The notes below the pieces were generated by a model. It saw only the letters and a list, made by a program, of their open reading frames with translations, ran no database searches and had not been told where the DNA came from. A DNA stretch of 64,000 nucleotides. Origin: ZC4RG17 sp036380875. Its GTDB lineage: Bacteria > Actinomycetota > Acidimicrobiia > Spongiisociales > ZC4RG35. The stretch is taken from NCBI GenBank assembly GCA_036380875.1, contig DASVDX010000086.1, positions 62,001 through 126,000 of the forward strand. Reading direction: 5' to 3'. Shown in pieces: positions 24,640 to 33,209 of this stretch. How positions within the stretch are numbered: the stretch's first letter is position 1; every line of letters begins with the position of its first letter. The position numbers and the translations under genes were made by a program.

Positions 24640-25923
24640 ATCGACCCCTGGCTAGGCCTGCTGATCGTCCTGGTCCTGGTCGCCGTCTGCGGTCTCTACG
24701 TCGCCCAGGAGTTCGCCTACGTCGCCGTCAACCGCAGCCGGGTCGAATCCCTGGCCCTGTCCGGCGACGCCCGGGCGGCCAGGCTCCAGGGACGACTCCA
24801 CGACCTGTCGTTCGAGTTGTCCGGCGCCCAGCTGGGTATCACCGTCACGTCCCTGATCCTGGGCGCCGTCGCCGAGCCGACCGTGGCGCGGATGATCTCA
24901 CCTGCGTTGGCATCCGTCGGCTTGGACTCACCCGGTGTCTCCATCGGCATCGCCCTGGCCTTGGCGACGGTGTTCCAGATGATCGTGGGCGAGCTGTTCC
25001 CGAAGAACTACGCCATCGCCCGCGCCTACCCCGTCGCCGTGAGGGTCGGGCTGCCGATGTCGGCCCTCAACGCGCTGCTCCGGCCGGTCATCCAGTTCTT
25101 CAACCGGTCGGCGAACTGGGCGGTGAGGAGGCTGGGGATCGAGCCCCGCGACGAGCTCGCCGGGCTCCGTTCCCTCCAGGAACTGGAGATGATCGTCCGG
25201 GCTTCTTCGGCGGAGGGAGAGCTCGACCCGGCGGAGACGACACTCCTGACGCGAGCCATCGCCTTCGTGGAGCGCCACGCCGCCGACGTCATGATCCCGC
25301 GCGTTTCCGTCAACGGCGTGCCCCGCAATGCGACCATCGCCGAGCTGCGGGATCTGGCCCGGCGTACCGGGCACAGCCGCTTTCCCGTCTACGAAGGAGA
25401 CCTCGACCAGGTCACGGGCATCGCCCACGTCAAGGACACCTTCAAGATCCCCCGCGACGAGCACGACACCGTGACGGTGGCGGCGATCACGTCGCCCGTC
25501 GAGTTCGTGCCCGAGACGATGCGACTCGCCAGCCTCCTCCTCGCCCTGCAGCGATCCCGTCGCAGCATCGCCGTGGTCGTCGACGAGTACGGAGGCACCG
25601 CCGGGATCGTCACGGTGGAGGACATCGTGGAGGAGATCCTCGGTGAGATCGAAGACGAGCACGACTTCACGGTGACGTCCCAGGTGGGACCGGGCGTGGT
25701 CCCCGGCTCCCTCCACCGCCACGAGGTGGAAGAGCTGACCGGGTTCCAGTGGCCGGAAGGCGCCTACGAGACGTTGAGCGGCTTCGTCACCGCCCGGCTC
25801 GACCGCTTCCCCCGAGTGGGCGACGTCCTCCAGGAGGGCAGCTTCCGCATCGAAGTGCTCGGTGTCCGCGGCCGAGTAGCAACCCGTCTGCGGATCGTCG
25901 AAACGGGGGACGCCGAAGCGTGA
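24640..25923 (+). CDS. CNNM/CorC (HlyC) family membrane protein, apparent AUC start
   Basis: A 427-residue protein with an N-terminal CNNM transmembrane domain (LLIVLVLVAVCGLYVAQEFAYV; later GAQLGITVTSLILG and MIVGELFPKN), a CBS pair about residues 220-340 and a C-terminal CorC/HlyC domain (GGTAGIVTVEDIVEEILGEI). The family moves or senses magnesium or other divalent ions. No in-frame ATG, GTG or TTG exists between the stop at 24637 and the TTG at 24817, which is inside the conserved domain. A GGAGGT site at 24628-24633 lies six bases before an ATC codon at 24640. The expected protein start there would be M-D-P-W-L-G. Either AUC is the initiator or one base is wrong. It overlaps the next gene by four bases. 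Confidence 0.85.
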   Translation: MDPWLGLLIVLVLVAVCGLYVAQEFAYVAVNRSRVESLALSGDARAARLQGRLHDLSFELSGAQLGITVTSLILGAVAEPTVARMISPALASVGLDSPGVSIGIALALATVFQMIVGELFPKNYAIARAYPVAVRVGLPMSALNALLRPVIQFFNRSANWAVRRLGIEPRDELAGLRSLQELEMIVRASSAEGELDPAETTLLTRAIAFVERHAADVMIPRVSVNGVPRNATIAELRDLARRTGHSRFPVYEGDLDQVTGIAHVKDTFKIPRDEHDTVTVAAITSPVEFVPETMRLASLLLALQRSRRSIAVVVDEYGGTAGIVTVEDIVEEILGEIEDEHDFTVTSQVGPGVVPGSLHRHEVEELTGFQWPEGAYETLSGFVTARLDRFPRVGDVLQEGSFRIEVLGVRGRVATRLRIVETGDAEA

Positions 25924-27215
25924 CCTGGGGAGCGGCGATAGCGAGCGTCTTGCTGCTCTTGGCGAACGGCTTCTTCGTCGCCGCCGAGTTCGCCTTCACG
26001 GCTGCCAGCCGCCCCCAGCTCGCGTCCCGATCCTCCCGATCGGCGCGGGCGGCAGTGAAGGCCATCGACGAGCTGTCGTTCACCCTCGCCGGCGCCCAGT
26101 TGGGCATCACCATTGCCTCCCTCGTGTTGGCCGCCATCGCCGAGCCGGCGGTGGCCACGGTGATCGAAGCCGGGCTGGAGGTGTTCGGCGACATCCCGTC
26201 CGAGGTGCTGCACACCATCTCGTTCATCGTCTCGATGTCGCTGGTCGTCTACCTGCACATGGTCATCGGGGAGATGGCCCCGAAGAACATCGCCATCTCC
26301 GACCCTGAACGGTCGGCGCTCCTGATGGCGATCCCGTTCCGGCTGTTCGCCAACCTGGTGCGACCGGTCATCTGGGTACTCAACGAGTTGGCGAACCTCA
26401 TGCTCCGCGCCTTCCGGGTGGATCCAAACGAGATCGGGGATGTCCACACGGCCGAAGACCTCTCTTCGATGATCGACGCCGGGCGCCGGGAAGGCGTGGT
26501 CGAGGACTTCGCCCACCGGCTCCTCACCGGCGCCCTCGACTTGATGACGTTGGAGGCGACCCAGGTGATGGTGCCTCGCCCCGATGTCGTGGCGCTGCCG
26601 GTCACCGTGACCCTGGAGGAATTGCAGAAGGTCTTCATCGACGAGGGGCACTCCCGGATCCCGCTCTACCGGAAGGACCTCGACGACCTGGTGGGTTTCG
26701 TGCACGTCAAGGACTTGCTCGAGGTGGAGGACCTGCCGCTCTCGAGCCCGATTCCCGCCTCGATGATCCGTCCGCTCCTCGTGGTGCCGGAGAGCGCCCG
26801 GGTGGGAAGGCTGCTGGAGGAGATGCGCCGCGAGCGCAACCACCTCGCCGCCGTCGTCGACGAGCACGGCGGCACGGCCGGGATCGTGACGATGGAAGAC
26901 ATCGTCGAGGAGATCGTCGGCGAAATCCGCGACGAACACGACCTGGAGCCGGTGGGTGTGCGCCGTCTCGCCGAGAACCGCTGGCTCCTCGATGGAGCGC
27001 TCCGACCGTCCGAGGTGCGCCGGGCTTGCACGGTCGACGTGCCCGACGGCGACTACGACACGATCAGCGGTTTGATCATGGAACACTTGGGCCGCATTCC
27101 CGCTCCCGGAGATGTGGTCGACACGGACGGCTGGAGCCTCCGGGTCAGGTCGATGGAAGGGCGGCGGGTGCACCAGGTGGAACTGATTTCCCGACGTGAA
27201 AGGACGATCGAATGA
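25920..27215 (+). CDS. CNNM/CorC (HlyC) family membrane protein, second copy
   Basis: A 431-residue paralogue of the preceding gene, with the same order: CNNM membrane domain (SVLLLLANGFFVAAEFAF, GAQLGITIASLVL, MVIGEMAPKNIAI), CBS pair, and CorC/HlyC domain (GGTAGIVTMEDIVEEIVGEI). Tandem CNNM pairs are common in actinobacteria and probably work as a heteromer in divalent-cation homeostasis. It starts at a GTG overlapping the first copy, and its stop overlaps the leuB start as ATGA, so it is locked into the leuA-leuB transcript. Confidence 0.88.
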   Translation: MTWGAAIASVLLLLANGFFVAAEFAFTAASRPQLASRSSRSARAAVKAIDELSFTLAGAQLGITIASLVLAAIAEPAVATVIEAGLEVFGDIPSEVLHTISFIVSMSLVVYLHMVIGEMAPKNIAISDPERSALLMAIPFRLFANLVRPVIWVLNELANLMLRAFRVDPNEIGDVHTAEDLSSMIDAGRREGVVEDFAHRLLTGALDLMTLEATQVMVPRPDVVALPVTVTLEELQKVFIDEGHSRIPLYRKDLDDLVGFVHVKDLLEVEDLPLSSPIPASMIRPLLVVPESARVGRLLEEMRRERNHLAAVVDEHGGTAGIVTMEDIVEEIVGEIRDEHDLEPVGVRRLAENRWLLDGALRPSEVRRACTVDVPDGDYDTISGLIMEHLGRIPAPGDVVDTDGWSLRVRSMEGRRVHQVELISRRERTIE

Positions 27216-28279
27216 GTGAGCATCGGCTGGCGGTGATTCCCGGAGACGGGGTGGGGCCCGAGGTCATGTCAGCGGCGTTGGCGGCTCTCCAGGCAACCGC
27301 CGACGCTCATGGATTCACTGTCTCGACCGAGCACTACGACCTCGGCGGCGAGCGGTACCTCCGCACCGGCGAAGTGCTGCCCGAGTCCGTACAGGAAGAA
27401 CTCGCCGCCTTCGATGCCATCCTCCTCGGTGCGGTGGGCATGCCCGGCGTGCCACCCGGCGTGCTTGAGCGCGGCCTGCTCCTCAAACTCCGCTTCGACT
27501 TCGACCAGTACGTGAACCTGCGCCCCGTCAAGCTCTACGAAGGCGTGCACACGCCCATCGCCGGCCTCACCCCCGACCGCTGCGATCTGGTGGTCATCCG
27601 GGAGAACACGGAGGGCCTCTATGCCGGGGCCGGCGGATTCCTGCGGAAGGGAACCGCCCACGAGATCGCGACGCAGGAATCCTTGAACACCCGGATGGGT
27701 GTCGAGCGAGCGGTCCGCTACGCATTCGAGAAGGCGAAGTCCCGTCGGGGCCACCTGACCCTCTGCCACAAGACCAACGTGCTCACGTTCGCCGGCGACC
27801 TCTGGCAGCGCACGGTGGACGAAGTCGCTGCCGACTATCCGGATATCGAGGTCGACTACGTCCACGTCGACGCCGCGTGTCTCTACCTGGTCAACGACCC
27901 GGGACGGTTCGACGTGATCGTCACCGACAACCTCTTCGGCGACATCATCACCGATCTCGGGGCGGCCGTGCAGGGCGGCCTCGGCCTCGCTGCGTCGGGG
28001 AACATCGACCCGGAGCGGCGGTATCCGTCGATGTTCGAACCGGTCCACGGCTCTGCCCCCGACATCGCCGGGAACGGCTGGGCGAACCCGGTGGCGGCGG
28101 TGCTGTCCGTGGCCATGTGCCTCGACCACCTCGGCGAGAAGCAAGCGGCGGCCGCTCTGGAGGAAGCCGCGGTGTCGGTGTTGCCCGAGTTGAAGACGAT
28201 GGGCGGCCCCGACATGGGGATGTCGACCAGGGAGATAGGAGAAACGATCGCCGCCCGGGTGAGCGCGCCAAAGGGCTGA
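27212..28279 (+). CDS. leuB: 3-Isopropylmalate dehydrogenase
   Basis: LeuB oxidises and decarboxylates 3-isopropylmalate with NAD in leucine synthesis. The 355-residue enzyme starts RLAVIPGDGVGPEVM, has the substrate loop LLLKLRFDFDQYVNLRP, VIRENTEGLYAG, the catalytic Lys in LCHKTNVLTFAG and the metal Asp in DNLFGDIITDLGA. It is of the actinobacterial LeuB subtype; isocitrate or tartrate dehydrogenases share the fold, but location beside leuA favours LeuB. leuC and leuD are not in the window. It converges on ppa with only four bases between the stops. Confidence 0.92.
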   Translation: MSEHRLAVIPGDGVGPEVMSAALAALQATADAHGFTVSTEHYDLGGERYLRTGEVLPESVQEELAAFDAILLGAVGMPGVPPGVLERGLLLKLRFDFDQYVNLRPVKLYEGVHTPIAGLTPDRCDLVVIRENTEGLYAGAGGFLRKGTAHEIATQESLNTRMGVERAVRYAFEKAKSRRGHLTLCHKTNVLTFAGDLWQRTVDEVAADYPDIEVDYVHVDAACLYLVNDPGRFDVIVTDNLFGDIITDLGAAVQGGLGLAASGNIDPERRYPSMFEPVHGSAPDIAGNGWANPVAAVLSVAMCLDHLGEKQAAAALEEAAVSVLPELKTMGGPDMGMSTREIGETIAARVSAPKG

Positions 28280-28283
28280 CGCG

Positions 28284-28886
28284 TTACGACGTGCCGAACT
28301 CGGCCCGGTAGTCCTCCATCGAGGCTTCGATGACCGCCCAGGCGTGCTCACGCCCGTAGCGATCCTGGATCGTGACGTGGGCCTTCGAGCCGGGAAAGAG
28401 CTTGTAGGTCTCGAAGTAGTGGTGGAGGCGGTCGATCAGGGCAGCCGGCAACTCGGAGATGTCCTCGACGTCTCCCCACACCGGGTCGTCCTTCAGGACG
28501 GCGACGATCTTGTCGTCGGCCTCGCCGGTGTCGATCATCTGCAGGCCGCCGACCACGCGGGCGGTGAGGAGGATGTCGGCCCGCTCGATGGGCCGCTCGG
28601 AGATGACGCACACGTCCATCGGGTCGCCATCACCGGCCACGGCGCCCGGGCACAATTCCGCCACGCGGTCGCCGGCGTAGGTGCGGGGAATGAACCCGTA
28701 GAGGGTGGGAGGGGAAGACGAAGTCTGCTGCGGGCGGTCGACCTTGAGGTAGCCAGTCGGCTTGTCGACTTCGTACTTGACCACGTCGAACGGCGTCAAC
28801 TCGATGTAGGCCGTCACCACGACGGGCGGCTCGGGGCCCGTTTCCAGCCCGTGCCATGGATGGGGGCGCCATTCCGTGAATTCCAT
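28284..28886 (-). CDS. ppa: Inorganic pyrophosphatase, family I
   Basis: The 200-residue enzyme hydrolyses pyrophosphate and pulls biosynthetic reactions forward. It shows the family I features: YELTPFDVVKYE-like start (IELTPFDVVKYEVDK), LYGFIPRTY, the metal-binding GDGDPMDVCVI, and DDKIVAVLKDDP. The N-terminus carries about 20 extra residues compared with the short bacterial enzymes. CACAAT lies six bases before the ATG, a weaker version of the leaderless pattern. Confidence 0.95.
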   Translation of the reverse strand: MEFTEWRPHPWHGLETGPEPPVVVTAYIELTPFDVVKYEVDKPTGYLKVDRPQQTSSSPPTLYGFIPRTYAGDRVAELCPGAVAGDGDPMDVCVISERPIERADILLTARVVGGLQMIDTGEADDKIVAVLKDDPVWGDVEDISELPAALIDRLHHYFETYKLFPGSKAHVTIQDRYGREHAWAVIEASMEDYRAEFGTS

Positions 28887-28898
28887 CGGCTGATTGTG
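28887..28898 (-). promoter_or_regulatory. Possible leaderless -10 element for ppa
   Basis: CACAAT (28898 to 28893), six bases before the ATG at 28886, keeps the A and final T of the -10 consensus but has C in the first position. Confidence 0.4.
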
Positions 28899-28941
28899 CC
28901 ACTCGGGCGGATCATCGGCTGTGGAAGAACCTCGGTCGACC

Positions 28942-31900
28942 TCAGGACTCCGGTGATTGCAGGCCCGGCGGGGCCAACGAGACGAGCGACTCGAGGTCGG
29001 GCATCTGTGGCTCGTGACGGGCCATCAGCTCGAGCAACTCTTCGATCGCCCGCTGCAGCTGCGGATCCCGTCCGGCCGCGTAGTCCTGAGGAGCGATGTG
29101 GACCTCGATGTCGGGGTCAGTGCCGTAGTTCTCCACCGAGAACCCGACGTCCTGGAACCAGTGGGCGAATTCAGGCTGGGTGGTCACGGTGCCGTCCACC
29201 AGCGACTGCTGAGGCCAGATCCCCACGACGCCGCCCCAGGTGCGGGTGCCGATGAGGGGCCCCAGACCCGCCAATTTGAAGGTGTGGCTGAAGATGTCGC
29301 CATCCGATCCGGCCAGTTCGTTGGTGATGCACACCATCGGCCCGGCGGGGGCGTCGTACGGGAACGGGACCGGAACCCGCCATCGGGTCACCTCCCAGCC
29401 GAGGCGGCGGCGCATCAGTTTCTGGAGCAGGAGCTGGCTGACGTTCCCGCCCCGGTTGTAGCGCACGTCGATGACCAGGCCGTCCTTGTCGACCTCGGAG
29501 AGCAGGTAGCGATGGAACTCGGCGAACCCGGCCGGGCCCATGTCGGGAATGTGGATGTAGCCGGCTCGCCCGTCGGTTGCCTCTGCCACCGTCGCCCGGT
29601 TTGCCTCGACCCACTCCCGATAGCGGAGCGGGCTCTCGTCGGTGAGCGGCGTGATCGTCACGGTGTGGGGCCGGCGCCGCCCCCTCTTCAGGGTGAGCTG
29701 CACGGGGCGCCTGCCGCGGTCGACCAGCAGCGACCGCGGATCGGTGTCGGGATCGACCTCCACCCCGTCGATGGCGATGAGCCGGTCCCCTTCCCGGGCA
29801 TCGACTCCCGGAGCCGCCAGCGGAGACGTCGCCTTCGGGTCCCAGGGATCGCCCCGGGGGATGCGCTCGATTCGCCACCCCGACCGCGTCGGTTCGAGGT
29901 CGGCGCCGAGGAGGCCCTGGGGGTAGGTGGGCACCGGGCGATAATCGCCGCCCAGCTCGTAGGCGTGGGAAGTGCCGAGCTCGCCCTGCATCTCCCACAA
30001 CAGGTCGCTGAATTCCGAGCGGCACCCCACCCGGTCGACGAGCGGCAGGTAGCGGTCGTGCACTTCCCGCCAGTCCACCCCGGACATGTCCTCGTACCAG
30101 AAGTGGTCCCTCTGCAGGCGCCATGCTTCCGAGTACATCTGGCGCCACTCCCGTCCGGGGTCGACCTCCGCCCGAATCCGGCCGATGTCGACCCAGCCGG
30201 TGTGGCGGTTGGCTTCGGAGTTGCCGGATTTGTCGTCCTTCCAGCTCGACGGGACGACCCGCACCTTGCGGCCGGCCCGTATCACGAGGACGGACCCATC
30301 GGGGTTGACTCCGATCGACGACACCCCGTCGGTGATCTGTTCGATCTTCTCGGTGTGGAAGTCCCAAGCCTCGAGGCGGCCTGTCGGGGTGTCGTTTTCC
30401 GCCAAAGCCCCTCGGACCGGGAACGACAGCACAAAGGCCCGGTTCTTGGCGCCGAGCACCGGCCCATAGCGCCCTGGCGGCATCGGGAAGGCGACCACCC
30501 GGTCTTCGATGCCTTCGAGGTCGATCTCCACCGGTTCCGCCTTCGCCCCTTCGCTTTCTCCCCCGTCTTCGCCGTTCTTCTTCTGGCCGTTGTCCTTCGG
30601 TTGGGTCGGGGGCGGCGAGCCCGGGGCGCGGACCGGGCGCTGGGCGGGATCGAACGGCGACGGGATGTCCGCCCGCAATGGGATCAGATGCGGCCTGGTC
30701 CCGGTGGGAAACCCGTAGTCGTGGAAGTGGGTGTCGTAGACGGGGTCGAATACCCGGGCCGAAGTGAAGTACAGATACCGCCCCCCCGGGTCGAAGCTCG
30801 GCCAGCGGTCGTCGAAGCCGGGAGCGGTGACCCGAACCGGCTCGCCCCGCCGGGAGGTGTCGAACACGAAGATGCTGTGACTGGTGCGCGAAGTGGCGGC
30901 CGAAAATGCCAGCCAGCGCCCATCGAGAGACCACGCCGTGCCGGCGATCCACGAGTGCGGATTGCGATGGATCTCGGTGATCCGGCCCGTGTCGAGGGCG
31001 ACGATCAGCAGTTGGTGACGGTGGTTGGTGACCGCCACACGCTTGGCGCCGGCGGGGGCGACATCGATGCTGCGGATTCGCCCGAGATCGCCTTCGATCA
31101 GCTTCCGGTCCGAGCCATCGACGGCCTCCACGACGATGGCGTCCTCGCCGGTCTCGTCGGTCACGGCTACGACGGAGTTCCCGTCGGCCGTCCAGGTGGT
31201 GAGGCGGCGCCGTACGTCCGAGACCGATCCGTGGCGGCGAACCGGTCCCTCCCACAGTCCCATCGTGAACGACCCGCCTCTGACGGTTGCCGCCAGCGAA
31301 TGACCGGCCGGGTGGATGGACACGGTCTCGAGGAACCGACCTGGGGTTATGAAGCGCCGGTTGCGGTGAGGACGGGCCGAGGGCAATTCGATGTCGAGGC
31401 GACGGGGCCCGTCGTCGGATTTCGGGTCGAGAAGCCAGATGTCGGCGCCGCAGTGGTAGACGATGCGTTGCCCGTCGGTGGACGCGTGACGGGCGTAGAA
31501 GTCCTCGTGGTGGGTGTGACGCCGTAAGCCGCGCCCGGTCGGCGTCACCGAGTAGATGTTGCCGTGGCCCTCGTGATCGGAGATGAAGTAGATCCTGGAC
31601 CCGATCCACATCGGCGAGGTGAGGTTGCCGTCGAGTCGCACCAGGGGCTCGAACTCGCCATCACCGTCCCGGTCGATCCACAGGGTGCCGACCCGGCCGC
31701 CCCGGTATCGCTTCCAACGAGCCGGGTCGGCGGTGTGACGTCCGAGCACCTTGCCGGGGCCGCCGGGTTGGAAGGCGATCGAGCGTGCCGATCCCCAGGG
31801 CAGGAGCCGGGGGGCGCCCCCGCCGGCCGGCACCACCCACAACCGGGAGTCGACGACGAAGGGCCACTCGGCATTCGAGGCGTACACCACCTCCTCGCCG

Positions 31901-32181
31901 TTCCATCCCACCACCTGGCTGAGGCCGCCGTGGAAAGTGAGCCGACGCGGATGTCCTCCGTCGGCATCCATGACGTGGACTTCGTTGACCCCCTCGTCCC
32001 TTCCCGTGTAGGCGATCCGTCTCCCGTCGGGCGAATACGACGGGAAGGAGGACGGGCCGGGGTTGGCTGTCAGCCGTCGGGCCCGTCCCCCGTCCGTTGA
32101 GACTTCCCACAGATCGTCCTCGGAGACGAAGACGACCCTGTCCCCATGGATCGTGGGATGGCGGTAATAGCCCTTGATCAC
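28942..32181 (-). CDS. Tricorn protease
   Basis: A 1079-residue Tricorn-type protease, a self-compartmentalising peptidase that trims peptides released by the proteasome or other proteases. The N-terminal 700 residues are beta-propeller repeats (FPSYSPDGRRIAYTGRD and similar WD/TolB-like units). The catalytic half has a PDZ domain and an S41-type core: His about 740 in TSHAYELGG, Ser about 959 in NELAGSDGD and Glu about 1017 in SVENYGTDPD, each about six residues before the Thermoplasma positions. A Lys/Glu/Gly-rich linker of about 40 residues about 540 is an insertion. Start is the GTG at 32181 after AAGGA, ten bases from the stop of the substrate-binding protein gene. Confidence 0.9.
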   Translation of the reverse strand: MIKGYYRHPTIHGDRVVFVSEDDLWEVSTDGGRARRLTANPGPSSFPSYSPDGRRIAYTGRDEGVNEVHVMDADGGHPRRLTFHGGLSQVVGWNGEEVVYASNAEWPFVVDSRLWVVPAGGGAPRLLPWGSARSIAFQPGGPGKVLGRHTADPARWKRYRGGRVGTLWIDRDGDGEFEPLVRLDGNLTSPMWIGSRIYFISDHEGHGNIYSVTPTGRGLRRHTHHEDFYARHASTDGQRIVYHCGADIWLLDPKSDDGPRRLDIELPSARPHRNRRFITPGRFLETVSIHPAGHSLAATVRGGSFTMGLWEGPVRRHGSVSDVRRRLTTWTADGNSVVAVTDETGEDAIVVEAVDGSDRKLIEGDLGRIRSIDVAPAGAKRVAVTNHRHQLLIVALDTGRITEIHRNPHSWIAGTAWSLDGRWLAFSAATSRTSHSIFVFDTSRRGEPVRVTAPGFDDRWPSFDPGGRYLYFTSARVFDPVYDTHFHDYGFPTGTRPHLIPLRADIPSPFDPAQRPVRAPGSPPPTQPKDNGQKKNGEDGGESEGAKAEPVEIDLEGIEDRVVAFPMPPGRYGPVLGAKNRAFVLSFPVRGALAENDTPTGRLEAWDFHTEKIEQITDGVSSIGVNPDGSVLVIRAGRKVRVVPSSWKDDKSGNSEANRHTGWVDIGRIRAEVDPGREWRQMYSEAWRLQRDHFWYEDMSGVDWREVHDRYLPLVDRVGCRSEFSDLLWEMQGELGTSHAYELGGDYRPVPTYPQGLLGADLEPTRSGWRIERIPRGDPWDPKATSPLAAPGVDAREGDRLIAIDGVEVDPDTDPRSLLVDRGRRPVQLTLKRGRRRPHTVTITPLTDESPLRYREWVEANRATVAEATDGRAGYIHIPDMGPAGFAEFHRYLLSEVDKDGLVIDVRYNRGGNVSQLLLQKLMRRRLGWEVTRWRVPVPFPYDAPAGPMVCITNELAGSDGDIFSHTFKLAGLGPLIGTRTWGGVVGIWPQQSLVDGTVTTQPEFAHWFQDVGFSVENYGTDPDIEVHIAPQDYAAGRDPQLQRAIEELLELMARHEPQMPDLESLVSLAPPGLQSPES

Positions 32182-32191
32182 GTTCCTTCGC

Positions 32192-33112
32192 TCAGCCCTC
32201 CACGAATCCGTTCTCGGCCAGCCAGTCGGCGGCGATGTCCTCGGCGTCACGGGTCTCGATGTCGAACTGGCGGTTCAGTTCGGTGAGCCCCTCCGTGGTG
32301 ATCGCCGCACTGATCTCGTCGACCAAGCTGCGGAAGTCCTCGCCATAGGCCTCGTCCAGCTCGCTGGTGACGACGGGAACGACATTGTCGGCGGCGAGCA
32401 TACTTTGGTCGTCTTGAAGGAGGATCCAACCCCGATCGGCGATGATGCCGCTGGTCGAGAAGAGGATGGCGACGTCGATCTCTCCGCTTTCGAGCGCCTG
32501 GACCGTGACGGATCCGGCGTCGAGGGGCGCGAACGAACCGGAGAAGTCGATCCCGTACACGCGCTGCAATCCGGGGATGCAGAAGGGGTTGGTCTCACAG
32601 TCGGGGGGACCGCCCAACGTGAGCTCTCCTTCCTTGCCGGCGAGGTCGGAGATCGCCTGGAGCCCGTGGGTGTCGGCTGTCTCCGGTGTCACGACGAAGG
32701 CGTTCGTGTCCACCGCCGGGGACGGCGTGTAAGCCACCAGCCCCAGGTCGTCGAGGTGACCCTGGAGGATCTCCGTCGTCTCGGCGGCATCGCCGGTCGC
32801 CTCGCCGGCCTGTTCGTTCAGGTATTCGAGCATCGAGGCGGCGTACTCAGGTGTGAAGTTGATGTCGCCGCTCTCGAACGATCCGAGCACGATGTCCCGG
32901 AACCCGCCCAGCGGTTGGACCGAGACCTCGTAGCCGTTCGCTTCGAGCGCCTGGGCGTAGATCTCCGCCAGGATGGCGCTCTCGCCGAAGTTCTGGGCCC
33001 CGATCGAAATCGGCGGACCCTCTTGTGCGTCACCACCCGACCCGCAGGCAGCCAGTGTGAGTGCTGCCACCAGAGTCGCCCCGATGACGCCCTTGCGGAA
33101 CCTTGGCCGCAT
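32192..33112 (-). CDS. Glycine betaine/osmoprotectant ABC transporter, substrate-binding lipoprotein
   Basis: A 306-residue OpuAC/OpuCC-type extracytoplasmic binding protein. The first 23 residues are a lipoprotein signal peptide ending in the lipobox LAAC, with Cys 23 the lipid anchor. The mature part begins with ISIGAQNFGESAILAEIYAQALEANGYEV, the usual start of quaternary-amine binding proteins, and contains the LEYL, GGPPDCETNPFC and AILFSTSGIIADRG regions. Two cysteines in the GGPPDCETNPFC stretch could form a disulphide. The ATG at 33112 follows GGAAGGGAG. It belongs to the importer encoded just upstream, and a 97-base gap with a hairpin separates it from the permease gene. Confidence 0.88.
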   Translation of the reverse strand: MRPRFRKGVIGATLVAALTLAACGSGGDAQEGPPISIGAQNFGESAILAEIYAQALEANGYEVSVQPLGGFRDIVLGSFESGDINFTPEYAASMLEYLNEQAGEATGDAAETTEILQGHLDDLGLVAYTPSPAVDTNAFVVTPETADTHGLQAISDLAGKEGELTLGGPPDCETNPFCIPGLQRVYGIDFSGSFAPLDAGSVTVQALESGEIDVAILFSTSGIIADRGWILLQDDQSMLAADNVVPVVTSELDEAYGEDFRSLVDEISAAITTEGLTELNRQFDIETRDAEDIAADWLAENGFVEG

Positions 33113-33139
33113 GGGTATCTCCCTTCCGTTTGTCGTGGG

Positions 33140-33165
33140 GGTGGCTTCCCCCTCGGATAGCCACC
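33140..33165 (-). promoter_or_regulatory. Intercistronic hairpin before the binding-protein gene
   Basis: GGTGGCT and AGCCACC form a seven-bp stem around a 12-base loop in the gap between the second permease gene and the binding-protein gene. It has no U-run, so an RNA stabilising or processing role to raise binding-protein levels is more plausible than termination. Confidence 0.35.
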
Positions 33166-33209
33166 GGATGGGCAAGGTAGCGGGCTGTGCGTACGACGGC
33201 TAAACCGAT

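Noticed and set aside
28957..31527. An 856-codon plus-strand frame antisense to Tricorn
   Set aside because: It is a GC-rich shadow of the Tricorn gene; the Tricorn protein has catalytic residues, and this frame has no recognisable domain.
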